This document shows, in pieces, positions 1 through 8,493 of a stretch of DNA of 64,000 nucleotides (within the stretch, counting starts at the first letter, position 1; each line of letters starts with the position of its first letter). Source of the DNA: JAITWN01 sp034002745 (lineage in GTDB: Bacteria; Pseudomonadota; Gammaproteobacteria; SZUA-140); contig JAVEZY010000007.1 of NCBI GenBank assembly GCA_034002745.1, forward strand, positions 51,570 through 115,569, given 5' to 3'. Made by a program: the position numbers and the translations under genes. Under the pieces are notes generated by a model, which saw only the letters and a list, made by a program, of their open reading frames with translations, was not told the origin of the DNA and made no database searches.

Positions 1-455
1 ACCCAGACCATGCCGGCGACGAGCGCGGCCGCGGCCGGCGATGCCAGACCCTGAAAATAGCCGCGATCCATGGTCGCAGCCTGGGTATTGAAGCGGGCCA
101 GGCGCAAAGCTCCCGCCGCGGCATAGAGAAAAGCGGCCAGCCAGCCGAACTTGCCGATGCTGCCGAGCGACCACTCGTACATCACCAGCGCCGGCGCCAG
201 GCCGAAGGCGACCATGTCCGACAGGCTGTCGTACTGGACGCCGAAATCGCTCTGGGTGTTGGTGAGGCGTGCTACGCGGCCATCGAGGCCATCGAGGATC
301 ATGGCCACGAAAATCGCCGCCGCCGCGGCGGTGAACTCGTCACGCGTGGCCGCAACGATGGCATAGAAACCCGCGAACAGCGCCGCCGTGGTGAACAGAT
401 TGGGCAGCAGATAGATGCCGCGCCGACGCTGCCTGGCTCCTTCGCTTTCGCTCAT
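1..455 (-). CDS. pssA: CDP-diacylglycerol--serine O-phosphatidyltransferase (partial)
   Basis: This gene makes phosphatidylserine from CDP-diacylglycerol and L-serine at the inner membrane, the entry step to phosphatidylethanolamine. The visible 151 residues start MSESEGARQRRRG and continue with a hydrophobic segment. They contain the CDP-alcohol phosphotransferase signature DGLDGRVARLTNTQSDFG followed by VQYDSLSD, which supplies the metal-binding aspartates. The gene runs off the left edge of the window, so its C-terminus is missing. It lies about 85 bp downstream of ilvC on the same strand, the ilvBHC-pssA order common in beta- and gammaproteobacteria. The start is the ATG whose complement lies at 453-455. 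Family assignment is firm; the serine acceptor is inferred from the gene order and the PssA-like motif. Confidence 0.9.
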   Translation of the reverse strand, partial: MSESEGARQRRRGIYLLPNLFTTAALFAGFYAIVAATRDEFTAAAAAIFVAMILDGLDGRVARLTNTQSDFGVQYDSLSDMVAFGLAPALVMYEWSLGSIGKFGWLAAFLYAAAGALRLARFNTQAATMDRGYFQGLASPAAAALVAGMVW

Positions 456-501
456 CGGCCGGCGTACGGGGACGGGGGACGGGGTTCGGAACGCGGCATG
501 A

Positions 502-535
502 GGCCGGGCGGCGTCCGCGGGACGGCCGCCCGGCC
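502..535 (-). terminator. GC-rich hairpin after ilvC
   Basis: An 11-bp perfect stem (502-512 with 525-535) is extended by an inner GTCC/GGAC pairing. It lies 5 nt beyond the ilvC stop and before pssA. There is no T-run after it on the reverse strand, so it may be a 3'-end stabiliser or partial terminator rather than a classical intrinsic terminator. Confidence 0.5.
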
Positions 536-540
536 GCCGG

Positions 541-1557
541 TCAGTTCCGCTCCTGGTCGACGATCTTGTTGGCCTTGATCCATGGCATCATGTCGCGCAG
601 GCGCGCACCCACCGCCTCGATCTGGTGCTCGCGGCCGATGCGGCGCTTGGCCTTCAGTGTGGCGGCGCCGGCCTGGTTCTCCAGGATGAATTCGCGCGCG
701 AACTCACCGGTCTGGATCTCCTTCAGGATGCGCTTCATCTCGGCACGCGTCTCATCGGTGATGATGCGCGGACCGCGCGTCAGATCGCCATACTCGGCCG
801 TATTCGAGATCGAGTAGCGCATGTTGGCGATGCCGCCCTCGTACATCAGATCGACGATCAGCTTCAGCTCGTGGAGACACTCGAAGTAGGCCATCTCCGG
901 CGCGTAGCCGGCTTCGACCAGCGTCTCGAAACCTGCCTGGACGAGCGCCGTGGCGCCGCCGCACAGAACGGCCTGCTCGCCGAACAGATCGGTCTCCGTC
1001 TCTTCGCGGAAGGAGGTCTCGATGATGCCGGCGCGACCGCCGCCATTGGCGCTGGCGTACGAAAGCGCGATATCACGGGCCCGACCGCTCGCGTCCTTGT
1101 AGATCGCGATCAGGCTCGGCACGCCGCCGCCCTGGGTATAGGTCGAGCGCACCAGATGACCCGGCCCCTTCGGCGCGATCATGATCACGTCGAGATCGGC
1201 ACGCGGCTCGATCTGGCCGAAGTGAATGTTGAAGCCGTGCGCGAAGGCGAGCGCCGCGCCCTTGCGGATCTTCGGCGCGATGACGTCGCGGTAGAGCGCC
1301 GCCTGATGCTCGTCAGGCACCAGCACCATCACCACATCCGCGCTCTCGACCGCCTGCTCCACCGGCAGAACCGTCAGACCGGCCTTCTTCGCCTTGGCTT
1401 CGGAAGCGGAACCGGCCCGCAGACCGACGACGACATCGACGCCGGAGTCCTTGAGGTTATTGGCATGGGCGTGGCCCTGGGATCCATAGCCCAGGATGGC
1501 GACGCGCTTGCCGCGGATGATCGAAATATCGGCATCTTTGTCGTAATAGACGTTCAT
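541..1557 (-). CDS. ilvC: Ketol-acid reductoisomerase (class I)
   Basis: This enzyme isomerises and reduces acetolactate or acetohydroxybutyrate with NADPH and Mg2+ in valine/isoleucine synthesis, in the cytosol. At 338 residues it has the usual short class I length. The N-terminal Rossmann fold shows GYGSQGHAHANNLKDSG (about residues 23-39) and a GLR-type cofactor loop suited to NADPH. APKGPGHLVR and the all-helical C-terminal domain with FGEQAVLCGG and the metal-ligand region follow. It is the third gene of ilvB-ilvH-ilvC, 48 bp from ilvH, and is followed by a hairpin and pssA. Confidence 0.97.
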   Translation of the reverse strand: MNVYYDKDADISIIRGKRVAILGYGSQGHAHANNLKDSGVDVVVGLRAGSASEAKAKKAGLTVLPVEQAVESADVVMVLVPDEHQAALYRDVIAPKIRKGAALAFAHGFNIHFGQIEPRADLDVIMIAPKGPGHLVRSTYTQGGGVPSLIAIYKDASGRARDIALSYASANGGGRAGIIETSFREETETDLFGEQAVLCGGATALVQAGFETLVEAGYAPEMAYFECLHELKLIVDLMYEGGIANMRYSISNTAEYGDLTRGPRIITDETRAEMKRILKEIQTGEFAREFILENQAGAATLKAKRRIGREHQIEAVGARLRDMMPWIKANKIVDQERN

Positions 1558-1605
1558 AGTGCGGAAATCCCCTGCTTGAAGCTGCTTGATTCTGTAACTG
1601 AAGGC

Positions 1606-2097
1606 TCAGAGGGCCAGGCTCTTCTCGCCGCGCGCGATTCCGGACACCCCCGAGCGCACGGTCTCGAGGATGGGGATGTCGCCGAGCGCGGCGATGAATG
1701 CATCCAGCTTGTCACTGGTGCCGGTCAGCTCGATGGTGTAGCTCTTGCCCGTGACATCGATGATGTGTCCACGGAAAATCTGGGCGAGACGCATGATCTC
1801 GTCCCGCCCCGTACCGGTCGCGCCGAGCTTGATGAGCATCATCTCGCGCTCGATGTGCGAACCTTCGGTCAGGTCGAGCAGGCGGATGACGTCGATCAGC
1901 TTGTTGAGCTGCTTGATGATCTGCTCGATGATCTCGTCCGATCCCCGCGTAACCAGCGTCATGCGCGAGATCGACGGATCCTCGGTCGGAGCGACCGTCA
2001 GCGATTCGATGTTGTAGCCGCGGGCGGAAAACAGCCCGGCGACACGCGACAGCGCGCCGGCCTCGTTCTCCATCAGTATGGAAATGATGTGACGCAT
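1606..2097 (-). CDS. ilvH: Acetolactate synthase small (regulatory) subunit
   Basis: This is the regulatory subunit of acetohydroxyacid synthase, which binds the catalytic IlvB subunit and confers valine feedback control. The 163 residues hold an N-terminal ACT domain (MRHIISILMENEAGALSRV, then FSARGYNIESLTV) and a C-terminal ACT-like domain. This is the standard length for the family. It starts 4 bp after the ilvB stop, so the two are almost certainly translated from one message. Numbering as ilvH or ilvN cannot be settled from sequence alone. Confidence 0.95.
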   Translation of the reverse strand: MRHIISILMENEAGALSRVAGLFSARGYNIESLTVAPTEDPSISRMTLVTRGSDEIIEQIIKQLNKLIDVIRLLDLTEGSHIEREMMLIKLGATGTGRDEIMRLAQIFRGHIIDVTGKSYTIELTGTSDKLDAFIAALGDIPILETVRSGVSGIARGEKSLAL

Positions 2098-2101
2098 TGA
2101 C

Positions 2102-3796
2102 TCAGACCAGGATCATCTCGTTGAGGCCCGCACCGGCGGGGATCATGGGATAGACGTTCTCATTCTGGTCGGTGACGAAATCCAGGAACACCGCCCGGTC
2201 CCGAATCCGCATCGCCTCGCGCAGCGCCGGGCCGACCTCGGCCGGCTTCTCGATGCGCATGCCGACGTGACCGTAGGCCTCGGCGAGCTTGACGAAATCG
2301 GGCAGCGCTTCCATGTAGGACATCGAATAGCGGCCCTGATAGAAGAACTCCTGCCACTGCCGCACCATGCCCAGGTAGCGATTGTTGAGCGCCACGATCT
2401 TCACCGGCAATCCATATTGCAGGCAGGTGGACAGCTCCTGCAGGCACATCTGGATACTGCCTTCACCGGTCACGCACACCACGGTGGAGTCGGGATGCGC
2501 CAGCTGCACTCCCATGGCGGCGGGCAGACCGAAGCCCATGGTGCCGAGCCCGCCGGAGTTGATCCAGCGGCGCGGCCGGTCGAACTTGTAGAACTGCGCC
2601 GCCCACATCTGGTGCTGTCCGACATCGGAAGTAACGAATGCATCCCCCCCGGTGACATCGTACAGCTGCTCGATGACGTACTGCGGCTTGATGATCTCGC
2701 TGGTGTCGTCGTAACGCAGGCACTCGGTCTTGCGCCACTCCTCGATCTGCTGCCACCAGCGTGCGAGCGCCTCCTCGTCCGGCCGCAGGTTCTCCTCGCG
2801 GATCACCCTGATCATGTCCCGCAGCACATTGTCGACCGCGCCCACGATCGGAACGTCCACACGCACGTTCTTCGAGATCGATGACGGATCGATATCGACA
2901 TGCACGATCTTCGCGGTCGGGCAGAACTTCTCGATGTTGCCGGTAACGCGGTCATCGAAACGGGCGCCGATGGCGATGAGCACGTCGCAATGGTGCATCG
3001 CCATGTTCGCCTCGTAGGTGCCGTGCATGCCCAGCATGCCGAGGAACTGCCGGTCGGTCGCCGGATAGGCCCCGAGCCCCATCAGGGTATTGGTGATGGG
3101 ATAGCCGAGCATGCGGGTGAGCTCGACCAGGGCGTCCGAGCCTTCGCCGAGCACGACACCACCGCCGGTATAGATCATCGGACGCTCGGCCGCAGCCATC
3201 AGCCTGGCTGCGCGGCGAATCTGTCCGGCATGGCCCTTCACCACCGGATTGTACGAGCGCAGGCTGACTTCCTGAGGATAGACGTAGTTCGTGCGCTGCG
3301 CGGTGATGTCCTTCGGAATGTCGACCACGACCGGACCAGGGCGTCCGGTGGTGGCGATGTAGAAGGCCTTCTTCAGGGTAACCGCCAGGTCCTCGACGTT
3401 CTTCACCAGGAAATTGTGCTTCACGCAGGGCCGGGTGATGCCGACGGCGTCGACCTCCTGAAAGGCATCGTTGCCGATGAGATTGGTCGGCACCTGGCCG
3501 GTGAGCACCACCAGCGGGATGGAATCCATGTACGCGGTGGCGATACCGGTGACGACGTTGGTCGCACCGGGCCCCGATGTGACCAGGACGACGCCCGGCT
3601 TGCCGGTCGAACGCGCGTAGCCGTCGGCGGCATGCGCCGCACCCTGCTCGTGACGGACCAGGATGTGCTCCACGTCGTCCTGCCGGTAAAAGGCATCGTA
3701 AATGTGCAGGACGGCGCCGCCCGGATAGCCGAAGACGTGCTTCACGCCTTCGTCCTTCAGGAAGCGCACCACGATTTCCGCACCCGTCAGTTCCAC
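2102..3796 (-). CDS. ilvB: Acetolactate synthase large (catalytic) subunit
   Basis: A ThDP-, FAD- and Mg-dependent enzyme that condenses two pyruvates, or pyruvate with 2-oxobutyrate, as the first committed step to valine, leucine and isoleucine. The 564 residues show the N-terminal pyrimidine-binding domain with the catalytic glutamate in LVRHEQGAAHAADGYAR, the central FAD-binding domain, and the C-terminal ThDP domain with GEGSIQMCLQELST and LNNRYLGMVRQWQ. First gene of the ilvBHC operon. The upstream gap of 77 bp to the hydrolase-like gene holds a hairpin and must contain its promoter unless it is read through from upstream. Confidence 0.96.
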   Translation of the reverse strand: MELTGAEIVVRFLKDEGVKHVFGYPGGAVLHIYDAFYRQDDVEHILVRHEQGAAHAADGYARSTGKPGVVLVTSGPGATNVVTGIATAYMDSIPLVVLTGQVPTNLIGNDAFQEVDAVGITRPCVKHNFLVKNVEDLAVTLKKAFYIATTGRPGPVVVDIPKDITAQRTNYVYPQEVSLRSYNPVVKGHAGQIRRAARLMAAAERPMIYTGGGVVLGEGSDALVELTRMLGYPITNTLMGLGAYPATDRQFLGMLGMHGTYEANMAMHHCDVLIAIGARFDDRVTGNIEKFCPTAKIVHVDIDPSSISKNVRVDVPIVGAVDNVLRDMIRVIREENLRPDEEALARWWQQIEEWRKTECLRYDDTSEIIKPQYVIEQLYDVTGGDAFVTSDVGQHQMWAAQFYKFDRPRRWINSGGLGTMGFGLPAAMGVQLAHPDSTVVCVTGEGSIQMCLQELSTCLQYGLPVKIVALNNRYLGMVRQWQEFFYQGRYSMSYMEALPDFVKLAEAYGHVGMRIEKPAEVGPALREAMRIRDRAVFLDFVTDQNENVYPMIPAGAGLNEMILV

Positions 3797-3833
3797 AACG
3801 GCATACCCCGAGAAATCATCAGAAATAGAATGA

Positions 3834-3852
3834 CGCCGCGCGAGTCGCGGCG
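3834..3852 (-). terminator. Small hairpin between the hydrolase-like gene and ilvB
   Basis: A 7-bp stem CGCCGCG/CGCGGCG with a 5-nt loop lies 21 nt after the stop of the upstream gene. On the reverse strand it is followed by a moderately T-rich stretch. It could terminate the upstream transcript or act in the ilvB leader; no leader peptide rich in branched-chain codons was seen. Confidence 0.35.
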
Positions 3853-3873
3853 AAAACGATCATTGTAAATATT

Positions 3874-4581
3874 TCAGTGGGCGAAAGATAGGGACGACGA
3901 CGCCACGCTGTCACCGAACCTCGCCAGAAAGCGCCGCGTGGCCTGCCAGGCCTCGTCTGCACCGCCCTGCAGGACACCGGCATCCTGCGCGGGATGGACC
4001 AGACTGCGGCCGACGGTAATGTCCAGCACCGGCATCGATGGGCTGGGCGGCAGGCGGCCGGCCTCGTCGGTAGTGTCGGCGTCATAGTACAGCACCATGC
4101 CCGAGAGTGACGCCGGCGAACGTCGGGCGAGATCCCCGAGCGGGCCGATGCCCTTGCCCCAGCCGAGGGCGACCACATGCGTCTGCCGCTCGCGCAGGAA
4201 GGCAAGCGCGGCATCCACGTTTGCCACCGTCCACACCGGATCGATGCCGCGCCAGAGCGCAAGACCGTCCTCGGGCCGACGCGCGACGCGGCCATCGAAA
4301 AGGTCGACGGCGAGCACGCGGTGGCCAAGCGCCGCAACCCTGTCGGCCCACTGCCTGACCTGCGGATTGAGTCCCCAACGGTCATGCACCAGCACCACGC
4401 CCAGGCGGGCATCCGCGGGACCGGCCAGATAGCCCTCGAAAGAGGTACCCCAGACCGTCGCGACCTCGACCATGCGCCCGGCCGGCGCATCGTCCGCGCG
4501 GGCCATTGCCACCATGCACACCATCAGGGTCACGCCGGCGATAAGGCGAGCCATCGACGTTTCGAGTCGCATTGTCCGCAT
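3874..4581 (-). CDS. Exported dienelactone-hydrolase-like protein, active site degenerate
   Basis: This 235-residue protein has an N-terminal signal peptide (hydrophobic MARLIAGVTLMVCMVAMARA, probable cleavage after ARA), so it is predicted to be periplasmic. The early alpha/beta-hydrolase part is recognisable: VVLVHDRWGLNPQVRQWADR, then ALGHRVLAVDLFDGR. At the nucleophile elbow, where the family has GxCxGG, this protein has GWGKGI, so the nucleophile is glycine. The segment that normally brings the acid (GxxD) reads TVGRSLVHP and lacks the aspartate. It may be a non-catalytic member of the family. Several in-frame ATGs (4581, 4572, 4554) are possible starts; the signal peptide fits best from 4554. 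It lies between ybbP and ilvB on the same strand. Confidence 0.7.
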   Translation of the reverse strand: MRTMRLETSMARLIAGVTLMVCMVAMARADDAPAGRMVEVATVWGTSFEGYLAGPADARLGVVLVHDRWGLNPQVRQWADRVAALGHRVLAVDLFDGRVARRPEDGLALWRGIDPVWTVANVDAALAFLRERQTHVVALGWGKGIGPLGDLARRSPASLSGMVLYYDADTTDEAGRLPPSPSMPVLDITVGRSLVHPAQDAGVLQGGADEAWQATRRFLARFGDSVASSSLSFAH

Positions 4582-4643
4582 TCGATCCTGTTCTTCCGAT
4601 ACCGGCAGTTTAATTCACAAAATCCCGTTCGTCTAAGCGCTGC

Positions 4644-7136
4644 TCACGAGGCGCGCAGAATCCCGAGCGGCGGAACATCGAGCACGTGGCGGGTGCCCGC
4701 AATACCGGCGACACCGATACCCAGCATCCCGACCAGGGCGCCGACGAGCCACAGCGCCATCCCCGGCGTGTACGTCAGGTCCAGGATCCAGGTGCTGATC
4801 GCCCAGCCGGAGAGACCGGCCATGGTCGCGGCGGCCAGCCCCGCCAGCAGGCCGAGAACGGCAAACTCCGCCATCAGTGCGCGCAACAACTGGCCGCGTC
4901 CGGCCCCCAGCGTGCGCAGCAGCGCCGCCTCCCGGATCCGTTCGTCGAGTGTCGCCTGGATCGCCGCGTACATCACCAGCAGGCCCGCCACCAGCGTGAA
5001 CAGGAACACGTACTCGACCGCCGCGGTGACGCGATCCATGATGCTGCGCACATGGTCCATGATCGCAGCGACGTCGAGCACGGTGACGTTCGGAAAGGCG
5101 CGCACCAGCCGATCCAGAACCCGATGATCATCGCGCGGCACGTGCAGGCTGCTGATCCAGGTCGCCGGATGGGCGTCGAAAACCCCGGGCGGCGCAATGA
5201 CGAAGAAATTGACGCGAAAGCTGTCCCAGGCCACGGAACGCAGACTGGTGACGCGCACGGCGAGCCGCTCACCGCCGACATCGAATACCAGTTCGTCGCC
5301 GATCGAGATGCCGAACGCTTCCGCAATCCCCTCCTCGACCGAGACCTCGGCGCTGCCGCGTTCCCCGAGCTGCCACCAGCGACCGGCGACGATGCGGTTG
5401 TCGCTCTGCATCACCTCGGCCCAGGACAGGTTGAACTCCCGACGAAGCAGGTTCCGGGCACGTTCCTCGTCGAAGGATTCGATATCCACCGGATTTCCCG
5501 CGATGTCGACGAGGCGTCCGCGCACCATCGGGAACAGCTCGGGCACGTCCAGCCCCTGTTCGGCGAAGAACGCTTGCAGCGCCTCGACCTGCCCCGGCTG
5601 CACATTGACCAGGAAGCGATTGGGAGCATCCGCGGGCAGCGCGCCATCCCAGGCGGCCAGGAGGTCGTCGCGCACCACCAGCAGGGACAGCAGCACGCTC
5701 AAACCCAGACCGAAGGCCATGAGCTGAACCACGGTGCTGCCGCGACGGCGCACGAGGCTGCGCACGCCGGGACGCCAGGCCGGAGCCAGCCAGGGCTGGA
5801 TGACCCGCAGCAGGGAAAGCAGCCCGAACGCGATCGCCGCCAGCACCGCGAGGGCGGCCGCCGCGCCGGCAGCCACCTGCACGCCCAGACGCACGCTGCT
5901 GCTGTACCACAGCAGCAGCACGACGATGGCTCCACCCCCCGCCAGATAGGCGAGCAGGCCCGCGGGAGACATGGCTCCCGCATCGCCGCGCAATACGCGT
6001 ACCGCTGGCACATGACGCAGGTGCAGCAGAGGAGGCAAGGCGAAGCCGAGCAGGGTGACCAGCGCCGTGACCGCCCCCAGCATCAGCGGCCACCATGAGG
6101 GCGCCGGCAGGCTCATCTGCAGCATCGCGCCCATGATCCGCTCCAGGCCATATTGGGCGAACCAGCCCAACACTCCGCCCACGGCGATCGCCGCCAGCCC
6201 CAGCCAGGTCAGCTGCAGGGCATACAGACGAAGCACCGTCGACTGGCGCGCGCCGAGACAGCGCATGACTGCCGAGCCATCGAGATGCCGCGAGATGAAG
6301 CGGCGCGCCGACATCGCCACCGCGACCCCGGCCAGCAGCACGCTGCTGAGCGCCGCCAGACTGAGAAAACTGCGCGCACGGTCCAGCGCCGAACGCAGTT
6401 GCGGCTGCGCATCCTCCGCGGTTTCCAACCGCTCCCCGGTGGCAAGCAGCGGCTCGGCGACCTTGCGAAACGCCGCCACTTCCGCCGCATCTCCGGCAAA
6501 GAGATAACGATGGCGAACCCGGCTCGCGGGCTGCACCAGCCCGGTGCGCTCCAGATCCTCCAGCGCCAGCATCACGTGCGGCGCCGCGCCGAAGAGCATG
6601 CCGCCGCCGGCGAGCGGCTCTCCGGCGAGCAGCCCCGCCACACGAAACGAAGCCTCACCCAGGCCGATGTCGTCTCCCGGCGCGATGCCGAGCGCGCCCA
6701 GCAGGCGCGATTCGACCCACACCGTACCCGGCTGCGGGCCGCCCGCGATGGCGCGGTCCGGAGCGAAGGCCTGCTCGCCGACGCGGATCGTACCGCGCAG
6801 CGGGTACTCCGGACTGACCGCGCGCACGGCGACCAGCGCGCTGCGCCCCGCCGCCGACAGGGCCATGCTGGGAAACTCGACGGTGTGCGCCTGGCGCATT
6901 GTCGCTGGCATCAAGCCCTCGATACCGGCGGACAGGGGCTGCCCAGACGTGATGGACACATCTCCGCCCAGCAGCTCGCCCGCCTGCCGCTCCAGTGCGA
7001 GCCGGACCCGGTCGGTGAAGAAGCCGACGGCGGTGATGCCCGCCACCGCCAGCACCAGCGCCGCGGCGAGCACCCGCAGCTCGCCGGCGCGCCAGTCCCT
7101 GAGAAGCATGCGCAAGGATAGAGGCATGCGGCTCAT
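4644..7136 (-). CDS. ybbP: FtsX/MacB-type ABC transporter permease, YbbP family
   Basis: A large inner-membrane permease of about 830 residues with the duplicated four-helix FtsX layout. It has one N-terminal membrane helix, a long periplasmic region, a central block of helices (about 265-500), a second periplasmic region and three C-terminal helices ending in a typical FtsX domain (YAAIQATLDERIREAALLRT). It pairs with the ATPase YbbA. I chose the start at 7136 because its ATG overlaps the ybbA stop as ATGA; an upstream in-frame start would intrude further into ybbA. Relatives are thought to move lipids or extract lipoproteins, but the substrate is unknown. The neighbour tesA, as in E. coli, hints at a lipid-related role. 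Confidence 0.85.
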   Translation of the reverse strand: MSRMPLSLRMLLRDWRAGELRVLAAALVLAVAGITAVGFFTDRVRLALERQAGELLGGDVSITSGQPLSAGIEGLMPATMRQAHTVEFPSMALSAAGRSALVAVRAVSPEYPLRGTIRVGEQAFAPDRAIAGGPQPGTVWVESRLLGALGIAPGDDIGLGEASFRVAGLLAGEPLAGGGMLFGAAPHVMLALEDLERTGLVQPASRVRHRYLFAGDAAEVAAFRKVAEPLLATGERLETAEDAQPQLRSALDRARSFLSLAALSSVLLAGVAVAMSARRFISRHLDGSAVMRCLGARQSTVLRLYALQLTWLGLAAIAVGGVLGWFAQYGLERIMGAMLQMSLPAPSWWPLMLGAVTALVTLLGFALPPLLHLRHVPAVRVLRGDAGAMSPAGLLAYLAGGGAIVVLLLWYSSSVRLGVQVAAGAAAALAVLAAIAFGLLSLLRVIQPWLAPAWRPGVRSLVRRRGSTVVQLMAFGLGLSVLLSLLVVRDDLLAAWDGALPADAPNRFLVNVQPGQVEALQAFFAEQGLDVPELFPMVRGRLVDIAGNPVDIESFDEERARNLLRREFNLSWAEVMQSDNRIVAGRWWQLGERGSAEVSVEEGIAEAFGISIGDELVFDVGGERLAVRVTSLRSVAWDSFRVNFFVIAPPGVFDAHPATWISSLHVPRDDHRVLDRLVRAFPNVTVLDVAAIMDHVRSIMDRVTAAVEYVFLFTLVAGLLVMYAAIQATLDERIREAALLRTLGAGRGQLLRALMAEFAVLGLLAGLAAATMAGLSGWAISTWILDLTYTPGMALWLVGALVGMLGIGVAGIAGTRHVLDVPPLGILRAS

Positions 7137-7807
7137 ACCGTCCCGGCGAGCCTGCCGCCGTCGAGCACCAGGCGACGCCCGCAACGCGCTGCCAGCGCTT
7201 CGTCGTGGGTGACCAGCACCAGTGTGGTGCCCCGTTCGCGATTCATGTCGAACAGCAGTTCGATCACCCGATCGCCGGTCCGCTGGTCGAGATTTCCCGT
7301 TGGCTCGTCCGCGAACAACAGCGCGGGATCGGCGACAAAGGCGCGCGCAATGGCGACGCGCTGCTGCTCTCCGCCGGACAACTGCCGCGGATAATGGTGC
7401 AGGCGCACACCCAGGCCGACCCGCTCCAGCATCGCCCTTGCCACCGCCGAGGCATCGCGCCGCCCGACGAGTTCGAGAGGCAGCATCACATTCTCGAGCG
7501 CGGTCAGGTTGGACAGCAGCTGGAAAGACTGGAATACGAAACCGATGGAGCGGCGCCGCAGATCGGCGCGGCCGTCCTCATCGAGACCGAAGATGTCCAC
7601 CCCGTCGATCATCACCTGGCCGCCAGTCGGGGTATCGAGGCCGGCGAGAATGCCAAGCAGCGTCGTCTTGCCCGATCCGGACGCGCCGACGATGGCGACG
7701 GTCTCCCCTGCCTCGATGCTAAACTGCATATCGCGCAGGATCACCAGTTCACCTTCGGGGCTGGGAACGCGCTTTTCGAGATTCGCCACCTCGATGGAGG
7801 GCCTCAT
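7133..7807 (-). CDS. ybbA: ABC transporter ATP-binding protein, YbbA (LolD/MacB-like)
   Basis: This is the ATPase partner of the YbbP permease. The 224 residues contain Walker A GASGSGKTT, a Q-loop region FQSFQLL, the signature LSGGEQQRVAIARA, Walker B ALLFADEPTGNLD and the switch VTHDEAL. It is the small LolD-like type without extra domains. The start MRPSIEVANLEKRV at 7807 leaves only 13 bp to the divergent tesA start at 7821, so the two genes must share or interleave promoter elements, or one start lies further in. The stop overlaps the ybbP start by 4 nt, which implies translational coupling. Confidence 0.9.
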   Translation of the reverse strand: MRPSIEVANLEKRVPSPEGELVILRDMQFSIEAGETVAIVGASGSGKTTLLGILAGLDTPTGGQVMIDGVDIFGLDEDGRADLRRRSIGFVFQSFQLLSNLTALENVMLPLELVGRRDASAVARAMLERVGLGVRLHHYPRQLSGGEQQRVAIARAFVADPALLFADEPTGNLDQRTGDRVIELLFDMNRERGTTLVLVTHDEALAARCGRRLVLDGGRLAGTV

Positions 7808-7820
7808 GGAAGAACCGGAC

Positions 7821-8474
7821 ATGCGCAAGAAACTCCTTCTGCTGTTGTCGCTGCTGCTCGTACCGATCGCGGCCTTCGCAGAGCGGCCCCCTGTGATCAT
7901 GGTGCTGGGCGACAGCCTGGCCGCCGCCTGGGGCATCGATCGCGAGCAGGGCTGGGTAGCCCTGTTGCAGCAGCGCCTCACGAACGAGGGCTTTCCCCAT
8001 CGGGTGGTCAATGCGAGCGTGAGCGGTGAAACCACCAGCGGGGCGCTGTCGCGCGTCCGCCATGAACTGGATCGTCACCTGCCGACGATCGTCATCCTCG
8101 AACTCGGCGGCAACGATGGCCTGCGTGGACTCGATCTGGCGCAAACCCGCGGCAATCTGGCCCGGCTGACGGACACCGCCCAGGCCGCGGGTGCGCGGGT
8201 ACTGATCGCCGGCATGCAATTACCGCCCAATTACGGCGCCGCCTATGCGTCCGCCTTCCACCGCATGTACGCGGAAGTCGCCACGGAGCACGGCGCAGGA
8301 TTGATACCGTTCCTTCTGGAAGGACTGGATCATACGCCCCGTCATTTCCAGCCCGACGGCATCCATCCCAGCGCCGAGGCGCAAACGCTCATCCTGAACA
8401 ATGTCTGGGATGTCCTCAAGGGCGAAGTGACAAGGGAAACGCGACGGATCGAAAGTGAAAGAACGGGGCCTTGA
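7821..8474 (+). CDS. tesA: SGNH-family arylesterase / lysophospholipase TesA
   Basis: A periplasmic serine esterase (acyl-CoA thioesterase I / lysophospholipase L1 family). The 217-residue product has a clear Sec signal (MRKKLLLLLSLLLVPIAAFA) and then the SGNH blocks: GDSLAAAWG with the nucleophilic serine, VSGET with the glycine, GGNDGLRG with the asparagine, and DGIHPSAEAQ with the catalytic Asp/His. The length matches E. coli TesA. An in-frame ATG at 7806 would add five residues ahead of the signal peptide. The divergent pairing with ybbA-ybbP is conserved in gammaproteobacteria. Confidence 0.92.
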   Translation: MRKKLLLLLSLLLVPIAAFAERPPVIMVLGDSLAAAWGIDREQGWVALLQQRLTNEGFPHRVVNASVSGETTSGALSRVRHELDRHLPTIVILELGGNDGLRGLDLAQTRGNLARLTDTAQAAGARVLIAGMQLPPNYGAAYASAFHRMYAEVATEHGAGLIPFLLEGLDHTPRHFQPDGIHPSAEAQTLILNNVWDVLKGEVTRETRRIESERTGP

Positions 8475-8493
8475 GTCTCGGGAAGCCAGTCTG

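Noticed and set aside
468..484. G-quadruplex (GGGG-AC-GGGGG-AC-GGGG) between pssA and ilvC
   Set aside because: Only three G-runs occur within range, so a stable intramolecular quadruplex is not supported.
625..2100. Forward frame of 491 codons over ilvC and ilvH
   Set aside because: Antisense shadow; both reverse-strand genes have full-length, well-known products.
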